DNA from: Eucommia ulmoides
Lineage: Eukaryota; Streptophyta; Magnoliopsida; Garryales; Eucommiaceae
Length of the DNA: 64,000 bases
Direction: 5' to 3'
Assembly: GCA_016647705.1 (NCBI GenBank)
Contig: CM028325.1
Span: 29,120,474 to 29,184,473, forward strand
In this document: one piece after another, positions 34,449-44,700 of the stretch
Layout of the letters: each line of letters starts with the position of its first letter
Numbering within the stretch: the stretch's first letter is position 1
Notes under the pieces: generated by a model
Told to the model about the DNA's origin: nothing
The model's input: the letters and a program-made list of their open reading frames with translations, nothing else
Database searches by the model: none
Made by a program: the position numbers and the translations under genes

Positions 34449-36022
34449 TGTTAGAAATTGGCTAAGATTTGCAGTTGGTTCGGTCAGAATCCACGTGATG
34501 ATTTGTTTGTCAAGTCAGCGTCTTGGTGTACAGTTTGTTCTGTCCGATAAATAGTCTTAGATTAAAACTTCAGGAGTCCCAAACAAGTACCTGCACAAAG
34601 ATTCATTGAGATGTACCTAACAAAATCCTTCCAGCGTGAGAGTAAGAACTCAGGGAAAATAGAAATTCAATTGTGTTAAGCAAGATCTTCTTACGTATCT
34701 GGTGCACTTATTGTCATGCTATTTATAGGAGAGGGATCGAATTAGTCTCGAGAAATTGTAAGTCTGAGTTTAGATTAGTACCGTAATTCAACGCGTAGCG
34801 AATCAAATGGTGAGTGGAGTGATTAGGCCTTGATGTTTGGCCCAACAAATGGAGTCTATGGGCCTACCAGAGGGAATAGAGAGACATGGCCCAAATTAGG
34901 AAAATGTGGAGACCTTTCTGGTGGCACGAAGAATCTGCTCAATTTTCACTGCTCGTTGATCGGACTAGGACATGAGGGTTTCTTCAAGTGATCGGTGCGA
35001 AGAGCTCAGCTTGGATGATCTTGGTTGATCATCAGGAAGCCCTGGTTAGTGATCGGCAAAAGTTAGATCATCTTCCTACTATGTGGTCGGTCAGCACTGG
35101 ATGGTCAAATGTGGTCATTGACAAGGACCTTGCTAACACATAGTGGCTTCCGAGCAGTACAGATGGCTTTATAGAAAATAAACCCCATCGGTTTGGGAGG
35201 GCCATGGGCCTACCAAAGGTTGTAAGGGTCCTCTTAAGGCAAGGAGAATCTACCCGGGCCTTGAATGTTAGTGGTTGGTGTTCGGGTAGAAAAACACAAC
35301 TCTGTAGGACTCATCATGGCCTAGCCGGTCCTGGTTGAACAACCACCCTATGGTCGGACTTTCGAAAATGGGGAGGGCACTATTCGTCGTCAAAGATAAG
35401 TCAGCCTTGATTAGGATTGTGCAACGAATCGGGTCAATCTGCTAAATCTGCCCAAACTGCAAAACCTGCACCACAAAAAAGTCCGCCTAATACTAACCTG
35501 CGCATTGCATGGGTGTTAAATCTTGAAACCCGCACATATATGGACGGGTTACGGTTTGACCCATATTCTTACAGGTTCAACTCATCCGCCCGAGTAGACA
35601 AAACGACGTCGCTTTAGATTTTATTACTTACGTTTATAATTTTTTTTTTTCTATTTTTATGATGGTTTACAAATTACATTATATTTTTTTTTTTTCTTGT
35701 TTTTATGTTATTATAATTTTGTCGTAATTTTTTAGCAACATTTATTATATTTCAAAAGTAATTTATAGTTCTAATTAGCTCAAGTCGAAAATAGGCTCAA
35801 CACATACACTATTGGGTAGCCTACGGTTTAAACTAACCAACTCACACAATCCAACCCGTCCCAACCCGTACATCATTGGACGGTTCACGATTTAAACTAA
35901 CCTAACCCGTCTAGTATTGGTTTAGTTTGCGATTTTGGCCCAAATTCGTCCGCTGCCCCACCCCTAGCCTTGATTCCTCGACCTCGTCACCATGTATGTT
36001 GATCCTTGGAAAATATAGGACA
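34449..36022 (-). repeat. Tat-type LTR fragment (S) interrupted by a hAT-like insert
   Basis: The plus-strand start TGTTAGAAATTGGCTAAG, the region with GCGTGAGAGTAA and the minus-strand TATAAATAG near 34719-34729 parallel the 5' LTR of element T. On the minus strand the probable start TGTCCTATATTTTCC (36022) is preceded by a PPT-like CTATGGGGGAAT (36034-36023). With the hAT insert removed the LTR would be about 1.0 kb. No internal coding region is found to the right, so this is a 3' LTR with a scrap of internal sequence or a decayed solo LTR. Confidence 0.55.
35412..35966. mobile_element. hAT-like non-autonomous DNA transposon
   Basis: The ends are inverted: TAGGATTGTGCAACGAA on the left, and TAGGGGTGGGGCAGCGGACG on the right read in reverse complement. 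It is flanked by a perfect 8-bp duplication gccttgat (35404-35411 and 35967-35974). An 8-bp duplication with TAGGG-type ends is the mark of hAT elements. At 555 bp with no transposase frame it must be mobilised in trans. The interior has further ACGGGTT/AACCCGT-type inverted words near both ends. It sits inside LTR fragment S. Confidence 0.8.
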
Positions 36023-36034
36023 ATTCCCCCATAG

Positions 36035-36790
36035 TGTCTCACATACTTAGGTCGGTCCACAGTAAATGATGACAAACGACAGCTTTAAGTACACACACAG
36101 CCGTGAAGAAGCATCCACCATCAATTATACTTTCTCTGAATTTACTTTTCATATCAATTTGGTTAAATTAAATATTTCTGCTCACTTTTATTATCGCAAT
36201 TAATCATATATCTCGCATGTTAAAAAAATGCCTCGTCGCAAATTCCATTTTTATAATTTTAAATGTCACAACACTTTTTACACTAATTGGTTGGGAATAA
36301 GTTGAACTAAATTGTTACAAAAAGCAAGCTCCAAAGAATAAATTCTGATAATCAAAGAATCAGGTACGGCCCCCCCACCTAAACTGCCATACAATTTAAC
36401 TTAATAGTATTATTTAGTTTTATTTTATTTTTAAAAAAATAAACTTATCTACAATGAAAAATTAAGTAAATTTTTTTCAAATGACTTTTTTTTTTTTTTT
36501 TTTAATTGACAAATTAATTTATAAAATCGGATTATAAAATTTTAGTAAAAAATCCAACCTCAAAAAATCACACACCCACTTATAAGAAAAAATCACACAC
36601 CCACTTATAAGAAGGAAAAGTAAAATTATATTTTTATGTTTTTTTAATTTAACATTTAATTGATATTTTTTTTTTGTTTTTTGTTTTTTGTACTTATAAG
36701 AATCCCTAGTTTAACATAATGTTACTTCAACACATTAATAATTAGACATTATGTAGCGAAAGAATCATCAAAACAAAAAACTACCCCTTT
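36035..36790. other. Spacer downstream of the methylthiotransferase gene
   Basis: AT-rich, with T-runs and a 25-bp perfect tandem pair (AAATCACACACCCACTTATA words at about 36562-36611). It should contain the 3' untranslated region and poly(A) site of the gene near 36790 and below; no definite signal is assigned. Confidence 0.5.
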
Positions 36791-36797
36791 GTTTCCC

Positions 36798-39700
36798 TCA
36801 AGTTCTGTTTGCACAAGCTACAACTTCTCCATCAACTTCATCATCACTAACAGCGTTATAAAACGAACTCAACTTAGTTATACCAATTGCTTCTCCAAAC
36901 AACGAGGCCCTCGTCGATTTCATTATCCGAACCTCCACATAATCTCCGACCACCGGACTACGCTTCCCATCATTGGCCACCTGATCCGGCACCGGAAGAT
37001 TAACGAAAGACACCCTATGGCCCCTATCACTCTTCCCAATGAGCTCCGTCTCTGGAGCTCTTTTGTTGGGACCTTCGACTAAAACTAATTGTACGGTTCT
37101 GATTTGGGAGTCAAAACACTCACCTGTGCTTTGCCGGAAAGCTTCAATGAGTTCCGACAGCCGCCTCTGTTTAACCTTTTCGGGGACATCATCGGTGTAG
37201 TTTCTGTGGGCGTGGGTTTTCTCTCTCATGCTGTATGCAAACATGTATGCCATGTCGTATTTGACGGTCTTTACGAGGGTTAGGGTTTCTTGGTGTTCTT
37301 CCTCTGTTTCGCCGCAGAAGCCTGTGGAAATGGATTAATGGTTTAGAAGATGATTCACAGAATAATTTTTCTGTACCCAATTTTCTGTTTTTTGTTCCCA
37401 GAGAACCGCACATAAACAGAAATATGGAAACAATATTTTTTTTTGTTCAACTCATACATTTTTAGAACAGATTTCTGGGAACAGAACAAACTTGCTCTCA
37501 GATTTCTGTTTCTGTCCTATGTTATCTGAGAACAGAAACTGAAATATGGAACAGAAACACTAAACAAACTGAAATGTGCTTTGAACATTTTTGTTGGTAG
37601 AACAAATGTTTCATGCTCTTATTAACAAAAAAGGACTATAGCATCACTTAGTCCTAATTAGATTAATTTTGTCGTTTTAATTGGTCCAACAAAAGGGTAA
37701 AACAATAAAACTTCACTTTGCTTTAATTGAATGATTTTTCGAACCCTATTGTTGTGTTCTGAACAGCTTGAAACAGAATAAGTAAATGTTCCCAAGATGA
37801 TCAAAGATAGTTGGGTGCCCTTGCAGCATTTGTTCTGTGTTTCTGTTCCCACGTTTCTGCTTAAATTCTCAAAAAATAAAAATATTGGACCAAAAATGAA
37901 AATCCGGGATAATGTTTGTTCAGTGCGCAAAAATTTATTCTGAAAATATGAAACAATGGAAATATGTTTTTTGTTCAATTTCAAGATTTTTCAGAATGCA
38001 TTTCTGGGAACAGCACAAAATTGTTCTCAGATTCTGTTCAAAATTCACAGAACAGAAACTGAAATCTGGGAACAGAAACACTAAACAAAACCCCGCCTCA
38101 ATATCTTAACAGAAATCTGGGAATATTTTTTCATTCTATTCCTATAAATTTGTTCTAAAAATATGGGATTTAGGAAAAATTTCCAAGAACAGAATGGAAT
38201 TAGTCCATTATTTCCAGGAACTGAAAGAGAAATCTGGGAACAGAAACAGTAAACAAATAACCACCTTAACCTGTTCCAGATCGAATCCATAAGATTCTTC
38301 TCAACGCCCAACTAATTAATGATATAATTCCTAGTAATCTATGCTTTCAAGACTAAGAATTATTATCAATCTCTAAGTTCAGGCAAATATAGAAAAAAAA
38401 AATGCTTACCACAAATGAAATCGCTGCTTATCCCCATATCTGGAATTACATTCCGAATCTTCTGCACAAGATCCAAATATGCTTCGCGAGTATATCCCCT
38501 CCGCATTCTCTCCAGCACCGTACTGCTCCCAGTTTGTGCCGGCAAATGAATACTCTTGCAGATATTATACCTATCTCTCATCACATACAACAACTCATCT
38601 GGAAAATCTTTAGGATGTGGAGATGTATATCTGAATCTCATCTCTGGAAATTCAACTGCAACTCTATCCAATAAATCAGCAAAACGCAAACCCACTTTTT
38701 TCACTTTACTCATACTTGAAAACCCTTCGCTGTGTTTCCAATCGGCTCCCTCTTCGATCACAGACATGTCATTGTAGCTATTCACGTTTTGCCCAAGTAG
38801 GGTCACCTCCTTCACGCCTTGTTTCCATAGCTCGGCCACCTCTTTAATGATTGACTCCACCGGCCGGGACCGTTCCCTGCCGCGGGTGAAAGGAACAATG
38901 CAGAACGAGCACATGTTGTTGCAGCCCCTCATCACAGAGACGAATGCTGAGATCGAGTTTTTGGCGATTCGGACCGGGGTGACGTCGGCATAGGTTTCTT
39001 CTAGAGAGAGAAGGGTGTTGATCCCCTTTTGACCATAGTCTACCTCTTCCAAGAGCCGTGGCAAATCACGATAAGCGTCGGGCCCACAGACGACGTCCAC
39101 CATCTTGTCTGAATCAAGGATCTTGTCCTTTAGCCTCTCGGCCATGCAACCCAGAACCACTACTTTAGGGGGGCGGAGGGAGGATGACCGTCCGATGGAG
39201 ACATTGCTTTTCCAGTGGCGTTTGAGGAACCAGAAGTAGTTGAGTCTTTGCCATACCCTTTGTTCGGCGTTGTCCCTTATGGCACACGTGTTGATGAAGA
39301 TGATCTCCGCGGCTTCAGGTGTCTGGACTGTATCAGTGTATCCTTCTTTCTTCATGATGGCTAAGACAATCTCCATGTCGTTGACATTCATTTGGCATCC
39401 GTAAGTTTCATGGTATATACGACCTCTCGGAAGAACTTTGGATTCAGACACAAGGCTGGACGGAGATAAAGAAAGCAAAAATATGGGTAACATGCAGTGC
39501 TTTAAAAGCGGAGGGCATGAGGGCAGGTGATTTAGTCTCTATGAAGTGAAGAGTAAGCCCCAAGCCATGGGGCACAAGACTAGCGATTTTTTAAAGTATG
39601 TTAAAATATATAAATACAAGTACAAAATAAAGAAAAAAAAAACTAAAAATAAAACAATATTGTTAACTACATCAGTATTTGTTGCCCCAATTTTAACTAA

Positions 39701-41624
39701 AAAGATTAAATTATATAGTTTGGTAAATTACCCATAAAAATTTTCAAAACCTAAAATATGTGAAATGAGTTGACAATAAACTAGATAACTTCCTTCTAAA
39801 ATCTACCTCAATGGGCAAAAATGCAAAAAGTGATCCTTTCAAGTCTTAATTTACTCTTAAACGAAAAAATAGATGCCTTAAAGATTTAGTGCCTTTCTCA
39901 TGAGGACTGAAATGTTTTTGGACCCTCCCTCCTTGGTCGAGTCCGGGCATTGCCTTGTAGAACACTGGTTACACGTAATTGTTATTGTCCTAACTCAATT
40001 CTTCACAAGCTTCTAATTTTTTATTCTTGTCATGTGAGAATCACTATATTATGGAATTTTAATTGTTCCATATTTAATTCTGTAATCCACATCCTGTTCT
40101 CAAAGTCCTAACAACAATCTTTCCTCGCTCCATGATCTCCAAATTCCAAATTCCAACAACCAATGTATATAAACAGAATACAAAAATGTAAATGATCAGC
40201 CGTAATAGGATAAAGGAGAGAAAGAAGGAAGATGAACATTACGGAAGATAATGATGGTTACCCTCCTAATCAATGTTATCTCGAACACAGAACGTTTTGG
40301 TACATAGAACAGGTACAGGAACGAGATTCACCATGCAGCCTAAATTTGGAACACTAGTAGTAGAATGATTGTGCCAATTCATCGATGCTAGTGTTTTAGT
40401 GAATCGTGATAAACTTTTGGTTAAATCAAACAGAAACCAATCTTCTTATCCTCGGTAAAGTCCGAGCATTGCCTTTTAAACACGTAATTGTTATTGTCCA
40501 TACCCTTTTCTTCACAAGCTTCTAAATTTTTTTTCTATTCATGTGAGAATCACTATATTCAACAATGCTAATGGAATTTTAATTGTTCCATATTCATTAC
40601 TGTAATCCACATCCTGCTCGCAAAGTCCTAACAACAGCTTTCCCCACTCCATGATCTTGATGTTCCAAGTTCCAACAACCAATGTGTATAAACAGAATGT
40701 TTTGGTACATAGAATGGGTACGGGAACTAGATTCACCATGCAGCCTAAATTTGGAACAATAGGGGTAGAACGATTGTACCAATTCATCGACCCTAGTGTT
40801 TCAGTGAATTGTGGTTACTTTTGACCCAGCTCACGTCTTTATAAACTTCTAGTTTCATTTGTTCTCTTTGCATGAGAATCAACACATTCAACAGTGTAGA
40901 TTGATTTTCTATTGTTCCATATTTAATCCTAAGGACAATTTTTTTTTAACTTAATGATCTTCAACAATCCATCTTAAGCTATTTCCCTCAGCCATCACAC
41001 TTCACATGTCTATATTCCATCTGAATTGGCATGCAGATTTTCTCTTTGCCCCCAACTTGCACCTAGTTCAGCACCAAATAAATGTGCTTATAATATCAAG
41101 CCCGCTAAACAATTTTAAGCACTGCTTCTACAATATTAAACTTTCCTGAGATAAACCTTTGGTTAAATCAAACAGAAACCAATCTTCTCATCGAAGTCTT
41201 CTTATCTCAAATTTCACTATTGAGAATAAAAACTTGTTAATCTTATAACACTGAGGTATATGAGCATTTCATGGAACAATGCACTAATTTATAGAAAATT
41301 CAGTGAGAGAGAGAGAGATTACTCAGATTGGGATTCGGCGGAGGCCACAGCAGCTTGGGCAATGAAGTGGCGGAGGCTTGGACCTTCGCTTTTGCTAGAG
41401 ATAGGAAAGTGAGACTGAGAGAATTTTCTCGACAACTTGTCGAGAGATGAAGTCTCCTTGCTCGGCCGCCGTGACGTCCCACAGTTGTGGACACGGAGTG
41501 AGTCCGACCGGGGCTTCGAAGAGAGAAGCCTGACATTGAGTAAAGAGCATCGTCTCTGGAGTCTGATGCGGAAGGCGCAGTGAGGATAATTGAATATGGA
41601 GGAGAGAGAAGAAGCCATATGCAA
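36798..41624 (-). CDS. tRNA-2-methylthio-N6-isopentenyladenosine methylthiotransferase, CDK5RAP1/MiaB-like, organellar
   Basis: Radical-SAM iron-sulphur enzyme that adds a methylthio group to i6A37 of tRNAs. Three exons: 41624-41323, 39455-38410 and 37321-36798, with GT-AG introns and matching phases, giving 1872 nt and 623 residues. Residues 1 to about 100 (exon 1) are rich in Ser and Arg and look like a plastid or mitochondrial transit peptide. A second Met lies two codons downstream (MHMASS), so the start could be either. The N-terminal domain has cysteines in YGCQMN (about 121), NTCAIR (158) and LGCMAE (204). The radical-SAM motif is [10 protein letters not shown] (279, 283, 286). The exon 2-3 junction restores [21 protein letters not shown]-like domain lies near the C-terminus (LVEGPNKR to GDYVEV). 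No stop or frameshift is seen. Retroelement B begins 308 bp upstream. Confidence 0.93.
37322..38409 (-). repeat. Intron 2 of the methylthiotransferase gene, built largely of related repeats
   Basis: The donor follows TTTGTG and the acceptor is CCACAG. At least three diverged direct copies of a sequence ending GGGAACAGAAACACTAAACA lie at about 37546-37570, 38067-38090 and 38236-38258. Many partial words (AACAGAAACTGAAAT, TTTCTGGGAACAG) lie between them. This looks like a small repeat that expanded in the intron. Short frames here are not genes. Confidence 0.75.
39456..41322 (-). repeat. Intron 1 of the methylthiotransferase gene with an internal segmental duplication
   Basis: The donor is CTGA|GTAATC and the acceptor CGTCCAG. 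About 39935-40409 and 40452-40814 are diverged direct copies, sharing TTCACAAGCTTCTAA, GTGAGAATCACTATATT, CACCATGCAGCCTAAATTTG and CCAATTCATCGA. The first copy has about 100 extra bases (near 40190-40292). A partial third copy lies at about 40843-40938. The sequence TTGGTTAAATCAAACAGAAA occurs at 40417 and again at 41159. Confidence 0.8.
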
Positions 41625-41931
41625 GAACGAGTTTCAGAACGAGCGTTCGCTACTCGCTAGTGTTTTGCCAGAAGGAGTTGGATAGGGCGATAGAGGAAGG
41701 GGTGATCCGACTGGGTTGGGCCTTCGGGTCGCTCAGGTCTATTATTCTATGTCTATGCTGTGGCCCGCAAGTCTGGGACCCGAGCCGTTTCATTACTTGA
41801 AACGGGTTGGACGAAGCCCGGTTGTTTAGCCCGATTCGTTTTGGTCCAACATTATTTTTCAACCCAAATGTTAGTTTGATTAATATTTTTCAATGACCAA
41901 TAAATTTTTCAAATTAATGATAAATTAATGT
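41625..41931 (-). promoter_or_regulatory. Proximal upstream region of the methylthiotransferase gene
   Basis: The 307 bases between the start codon and the LTR of element B must hold the original 5' leader and core promoter. The part nearest the gene is GC-richer than typical intergenic sequence here, and I see no clear TATA box on the minus strand, as expected for a housekeeping gene. More distal control sequence was pushed about 5.6 kb away by element B. Confidence 0.5.
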
Positions 41932-42731
41932 TGATGAGGGTATTTTTGGATACCTTTGAGTCAGCACTTAGGACCCAATCACGTGTTCGTTGTTGTAGTA
42001 ATAGGGATGCATTCCGAAATCCACAAACGCCACGCTGGAGCATACGCCGACCACGGCTCCTCCCTGGAACCTCATTTGCATCTAGGGAGGAGCGAGGAGC
42101 CCCACAAGGACGTGCCGGTCTGAGCTCTGCACCGTGCTCTAGGTGATCAGTTTCAGGGACTCAGTCGTTCACCTCAACAGGATCCCCCTTTCACCTTGTT
42201 TCTTCTTCAAGACTCCACGGATCTCCGCTCTCCTATACTAGCTCATAACCGCAGGCTTGAAAAAGGCCCGCGGGTTTCGCCAAATGGTCCCAAAAGCCCA
42301 AGCCCAACAATTATCTCCTAAACGCCCCGAATTATCGGGTAAACACAGGGTTTTGACTGATTAACCGTGTTTAGGCCTGACTAATTATCTCCAACGCCTA
42401 TATATATCAGGAGCTATGTAAGCTTGAGATATGCTTGAATACACTTAGATTACGCACAAGTTCATTTATTTACATACCGCATTATTGTACCTTTTCTCTC
42501 TGAGCACTGATTACCACGCCAGAAGAGCTTCACCGGGACAAATCTCGGTCTAAGCCTTCTGTAGGTACACTCCCTGATAAGCAAGACTCTGGACATAGCA
42601 GGTCAGTCCCTCTAAGACCCAGCGTATCTTACCCGAAGAATTTCCAATTGACGACTCCACCTCAGCAGAAGGACCCACTCGTCATCCGACTGGACCATAC
42701 TCGAGTTGTGTACCAGTTTTATACACCAATA
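41932..42731 (+). repeat. 5' LTR of element B
   Basis: Starts TGATGAGGGTATTTTTGG and ends TACACCAATA. A TATA-like CTATATATATC lies near 42399-42409. It lies 308 bp from the start codon of the minus-strand gene, transcribed away from it. Confidence 0.9.
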
Positions 42732-42734
42732 GTT

Positions 42735-42752
42735 TGGCGCCGTCTGTGGGAA
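42735..42752 (+). promoter_or_regulatory. Primer-binding site of element B
   Basis: TGGCGCCGTCTGTGGGAA, the intact Tat-lineage site, three bases inside the LTR. Its first nine bases also match the tRNA-Asp 3' end complement. Confidence 0.8.
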
Positions 42753-42879
42753 CCGTGCAAGAATCTTTTCCCTGATCACTGTTCTCTGCTCAATTGAGCT
42801 TGAGTGATCAAAAGATGCAGTTAGATAGACACAAAATAGAAGAACGAGAAGACATGTTGAAAAATCCAAACGCATACCC

Positions 42880-44595
42880 CCCAGCTCCCACCAACAAGGA
42901 TAACTATCCCCCCATGGTAAGGCAGGACCATCCACTCTGCCACCTAGGGCTGCGGGACAGACCTTAGGAGCTATGGCATCTTGGGTTGATCTCCTTGAAC
43001 GGCAAATGCAAGAGTTCAAGTCAAATGTATAACTCATCCCCGCGTGCTTGCCACCGCCCCTATTTAGTGTGCACCAGCCCTCCAACCCGCAACGCCCGAG
43101 GGGCCACCTCAAGACCGCGATGTTTTCGTGGACATTCTAAATGGGCAGGAGCCCGAGGGCCACCATCCGCCTCGCAATCCTGAGGTTGTAGGCCAGGAGA
43201 AGTCCCCCTTTACAATGTCGAGATCTCCACCTCCACCACTATGTAAATTTGTGCCAAGGGATATGTTGGTGACCCCTAATGGTCGAGCTCTTCATCGGCC
43301 TGCCATGTCCGATCACAAAGGTCGGCGTGAGCGTGAGGTTGACTCCTACTCACCTCTTTCCCATCACCCTGCGGCCCTAGCTATAGACAGTCAGATCCAG
43401 GGAGAGCTTTGAGCAGGGGAGGCTGTGGAGCATCGCCTGGTCAACATAGAAGCCCGTCTCCATGAGGTGTAAGGAGGCCAGGTAGGACCGGATGTTATTC
43501 CAGAGATGAATTCTCCTTTTTATAGATGAGGTTCTAGAAGAAGTAATGTCAAGGCACTTCACCAAACCCCAAATGAGTCCATATGATGGGACTTTAGATC
43601 TTGTTGACCATCTGTCTATGTTCAAGTCTCATATGAACATGCAGGTGACCTTTGTAGCTCTGCGATGCAGAGCCTTTCCCATCACCCTTATAGGTGCTGC
43701 AAGATCGTGGTTCTAGAGTTTGAGGCCAGCGTCCATCTCTACTTTTAGGGAACTCGAGCAGTTGTTCCTGGCTTGTTTAAGCCATTCCTGGTGGAGGCCA
43801 AGGACTGTGGCTCATATCCTCACTCTTCGGCAAGAGCCCACTAAATCTTTGGGTGATTATGTCGAGCGTTTCAACCGAGAAACAAATTTGTGCGATGACC
43901 TTCCTGAAGCTGTTGCGCTAAATGCCTTTGTTGACAGGCTCTGACATCAAAGATTATCCTACGATCTCTGCTCCAACCATGCTCTCACACTTGATCAAGC
44001 TCTAGATCGTGGGACTAGATTCGATGGTGCTGACCTCCATGTTGTAACCAGAAGAGGACAGGAAGAAGCCGAGGAAACTAGGGAATGGAGGTTCGAATCA
44101 AGCCGAAGGCTCGAGAAGATTACGAGTTAAAGGGAGGTTTAGACCCCTGCCCAGAGACAGGAGGCCACTTCTTCCTCCAGGACGTCACCAACCAAAGTTC
44201 ACCCCGCTCATGGCCTTAGTGGCCACCATCTTCACAGAAAACTTAGGGCAAGACTTCTTTCCTCCTTCGTCGCCCCTGAGGGGAAAGCCAGTCGGGAGAT
44301 CGATGACCCAATACTGTGAGTTCCATCAAGACCGAGGTCACTCTATAGATAACTATTTCCTACTCCGGTAGGAGATTGAAACTCTTGTCCAAAGAGGCTA
44401 TCTCTGAAACTACGTCCGGGGAGGAAATTAGGAGCAGTCTGACGGGGATGAACCATAGGAAGAGCCCCTAGCCCAGAAAAGAAGAGGAAACCGCAACTGT
44501 CCACCGCCCCAGATGGTTGAGGCCGGAGAGGATCACTAATGCGTGGATGGTAAAATTAACCACATCCATGAAGGATTCAATTCCGGAGACATATA
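42880..44595 (+). pseudogene. Element B gag
   Basis: The gag domain is readable at 43540-44130: MSPYDGTLDLVDHLSMFKSH, LRCRAFPITLIGAARSWF, then FRELEQLFLACLSHSWW, SLGDYVERFNRETNLCDDLP and EAVALNAFVDRL. After that comes CEFHQDRGHSIDNYF (about 44316-44362), a degenerate zinc knuckle with the last Cys replaced by Tyr. Frameshifts and stops divide it. The start codon is not clear. It is closely comparable to gag of element T. Confidence 0.78.
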
Positions 44596-44700
44596 GAGTC
44601 ACTAGGGTCACACGTCCGGGCACATACGATCTTGAAACAGAAGAGAATGTGCCGCTCAGGCACTCGCGAAATGCTGACTAGCTGAAGTGCAACTTTTGTA
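44596..44700 (+). pseudogene. Element B integrase C-terminal scrap at the deletion junction
   Basis: Immediately after the gag-end phrase GKINHIHEGFNSG the reading becomes TYRVTRVTRPGTYDLE and then PLRHSRNAD, which is the C-terminal end of a Tat polyprotein (compare 184-366 in element T). The join near 44590-44605 marks a deletion of several kilobases of pol. Confidence 0.75.

Noticed and set aside
37658..38311. Minus-strand frames of 76-108 residues inside intron 2 of the methylthiotransferase gene
   Set aside because: Splice sites and phase place this sequence in an intron, and the frames are read through intron repeats.
41300..41536. Alternative frame overlapping exon 1 of the methylthiotransferase gene
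   Set aside because: Only the frame of 41624-41323 splices in phase to the conserved enzyme domains; the other is a shadow.
42612..43112. 166-residue minus-strand frame overlapping the PBS and gag start of element B
   Set aside because: It is antisense to a well-supported retroelement, crosses the LTR/PBS boundary, and has no recognisable domain.
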